Below, piece after piece: positions 31,960-32,573 of a DNA stretch of 32,573 nucleotides. The notes under the pieces are model-generated. The model did not search any database. It was not told where the DNA came from and saw only the letters and a program-made list of their open reading frames with translations. This DNA comes from Candidatus Poribacteria bacterium. GTDB taxonomy: Bacteria; Poribacteria; WGA-4E; UBA9662. Location of the stretch: the NCBI GenBank assembly GCA_012963885.1, contig DTUY01000212.1, positions 1-32,573 on the forward strand, read 5' to 3'. How positions within the stretch are numbered: position 1 is the stretch's first letter; every line of letters starts with the position of its first letter. Both the position numbers and the translations under genes were made by a program.

Positions 31960-32573
31960 TTGGTACTTATTTATAAGGAGCTATCCTTTCACCATATATG
32001 GTTAACCTTGCTATTCATCTGGGTCACTTGCCTCCAATCTGCAGTTATCCCCAATGATGCTTCTCTCACGCAATCCTACGCAGAGCAGATACAACCAGAT
32101 CAGAAAGATCAAACCAAACTGAAACCCGCTTTCGAAGACTTAAAGTCCAAGCAAGAAGTAGATCCGTGGAAACCGGGCAAACCTGTACCCAAGAAAGACG
32201 AAAAAGATAAACCGGATCATCGACTTCAAGCACTTTCCCCTTACTTAGACTCGTTGAGGCTGTGGAAAAGCCCACCTAGATTGATTGATCCCAAAGAGAT
32301 TCTTGAACGGCGCGATGAGACAGAAAAGAAAGAAAGAGGTATAAGCTTACCACTGAATTCTAATCTCAAAATTACCGGCCACAAATCGGTGACTGTAGAA
32401 CTCAATAAAACTCACTACTTCGGTCAGACAGACGTTAATCGCTTCTACACTGGGAGATCTCTTGGTGGCTATAGTTCCGGACTGGATTTAGGGCTGAGTT
32501 CGTCATACAGCGATTATGATTCATATGGTGGCGGTTTTGGAGGAGGTTATGGCGGTGGAGGTTATGGCGGTGG
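31960..32573 (+). CDS. Secreted glycine-rich protein, N-terminal part (possibly SprA-like surface protein)
   Basis: The frame is open from 31942 and runs off the right edge. A signal peptide is clear (WLTLLFIWVTCLQSA), followed by a polar, lysine-rich linker (QPDQKDQTKLKPAFEDLKSK), then LPLNSNLKITGHKSVTVELN and a glycine/tyrosine-rich stretch at the edge. The ITGxKxVxVELN segment recalls the N-terminal region of large SprA-like outer-membrane proteins of gliding and type IX secretion systems, but that is from memory and weak. The start is unclear: the good AAGGAG (31975-31980) has no in-frame ATG, GTG or TTG at normal distance. TTG 31960 lies before it, an ATG at 31998 is out of frame, and ATA 31996 is the only in-frame candidate near it. 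Confidence 0.65.
   Translation, partial: MVLIYKELSFHHIWLTLLFIWVTCLQSAVIPNDASLTQSYAEQIQPDQKDQTKLKPAFEDLKSKQEVDPWKPGKPVPKKDEKDKPDHRLQALSPYLDSLRLWKSPPRLIDPKEILERRDETEKKERGISLPLNSNLKITGHKSVTVELNKTHYFGQTDVNRFYTGRSLGGYSSGLDLGLSSSYSDYDSYGGGFGGGYGGGGYGG

Overview
The window reads as a chromosomal piece of an uncultured bacterium with a moderately AT-rich genome. The best taxonomic clue is a decayed secreted-protein gene at about 1535-2386 (minus). It carries a LamG-like domain and ends in a tail resembling the NFPNPFNPETW-type (FlgD-like) C-terminal domain that I associate with Candidatus Poribacteria and related lineages. A Tat-exported sulfatase, Gfo/Idh oxidoreductases and a LeuRS of the type with a long insert after the HIGH domain fit that picture. 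The assignment is an inference from motifs; no database was searched.

Layout. 1-211: the end of an IS5-family element, inserted into the 3' end of a sulfatase that is also frameshifted twice. 1535-2386: the decayed LamG gene. 2512-7700 (minus): a run that starts at a good promoter and goes folA, thyA, a HEAT-repeat protein, a broken Gfo/Idh gene, and a hydroxyacid-oxoacid transhydrogenase-like iron alcohol dehydrogenase. 7923-10888 (minus): an unknown protein with a possible papain-like (BtrH-like) N-terminal part, followed by an ABC exporter. 11154-12821 (plus): a decayed polytopic membrane glycosyltransferase-like gene. 13047-15852 (plus): a strong promoter, an SDR, a Gfo/Idh oxidoreductase and an orphan ABC ATPase. 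15851-22774: a perfect 15-bp dyad overlapping a strong promoter, then acnA, a frameshifted DMT permease and a full-length tricorn protease. 22845-28204: a cold-shock gene with a long leader and a terminator, then leuS and RNase J. 28324-30591: a double alpha/beta-hydrolase. 30713-31593 (minus): a FliG-like protein lacking the FliG N-domain, coupled to a tiny zinc-ribbon membrane protein. 31960-end: the start of a secreted glycine-rich, possibly SprA-like, surface protein.

Genes that work together: folA and thyA form the classic thymidylate pair. The SDR and Gfo/Idh genes probably act on sugars or polyols. The FliG-like and zinc-ribbon genes overlap by ATGA and are the most unusual pair here.

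Five genes are broken (sulfatase, LamG, Gfo/Idh, membrane glycosyltransferase-like, DMT), while about 20 kb of conserved housekeeping sequence is fully open. That pattern fits real genome erosion of accessory functions, as in a host-associated lineage, better than random sequencing error. No tRNA, rRNA or CRISPR array was found.
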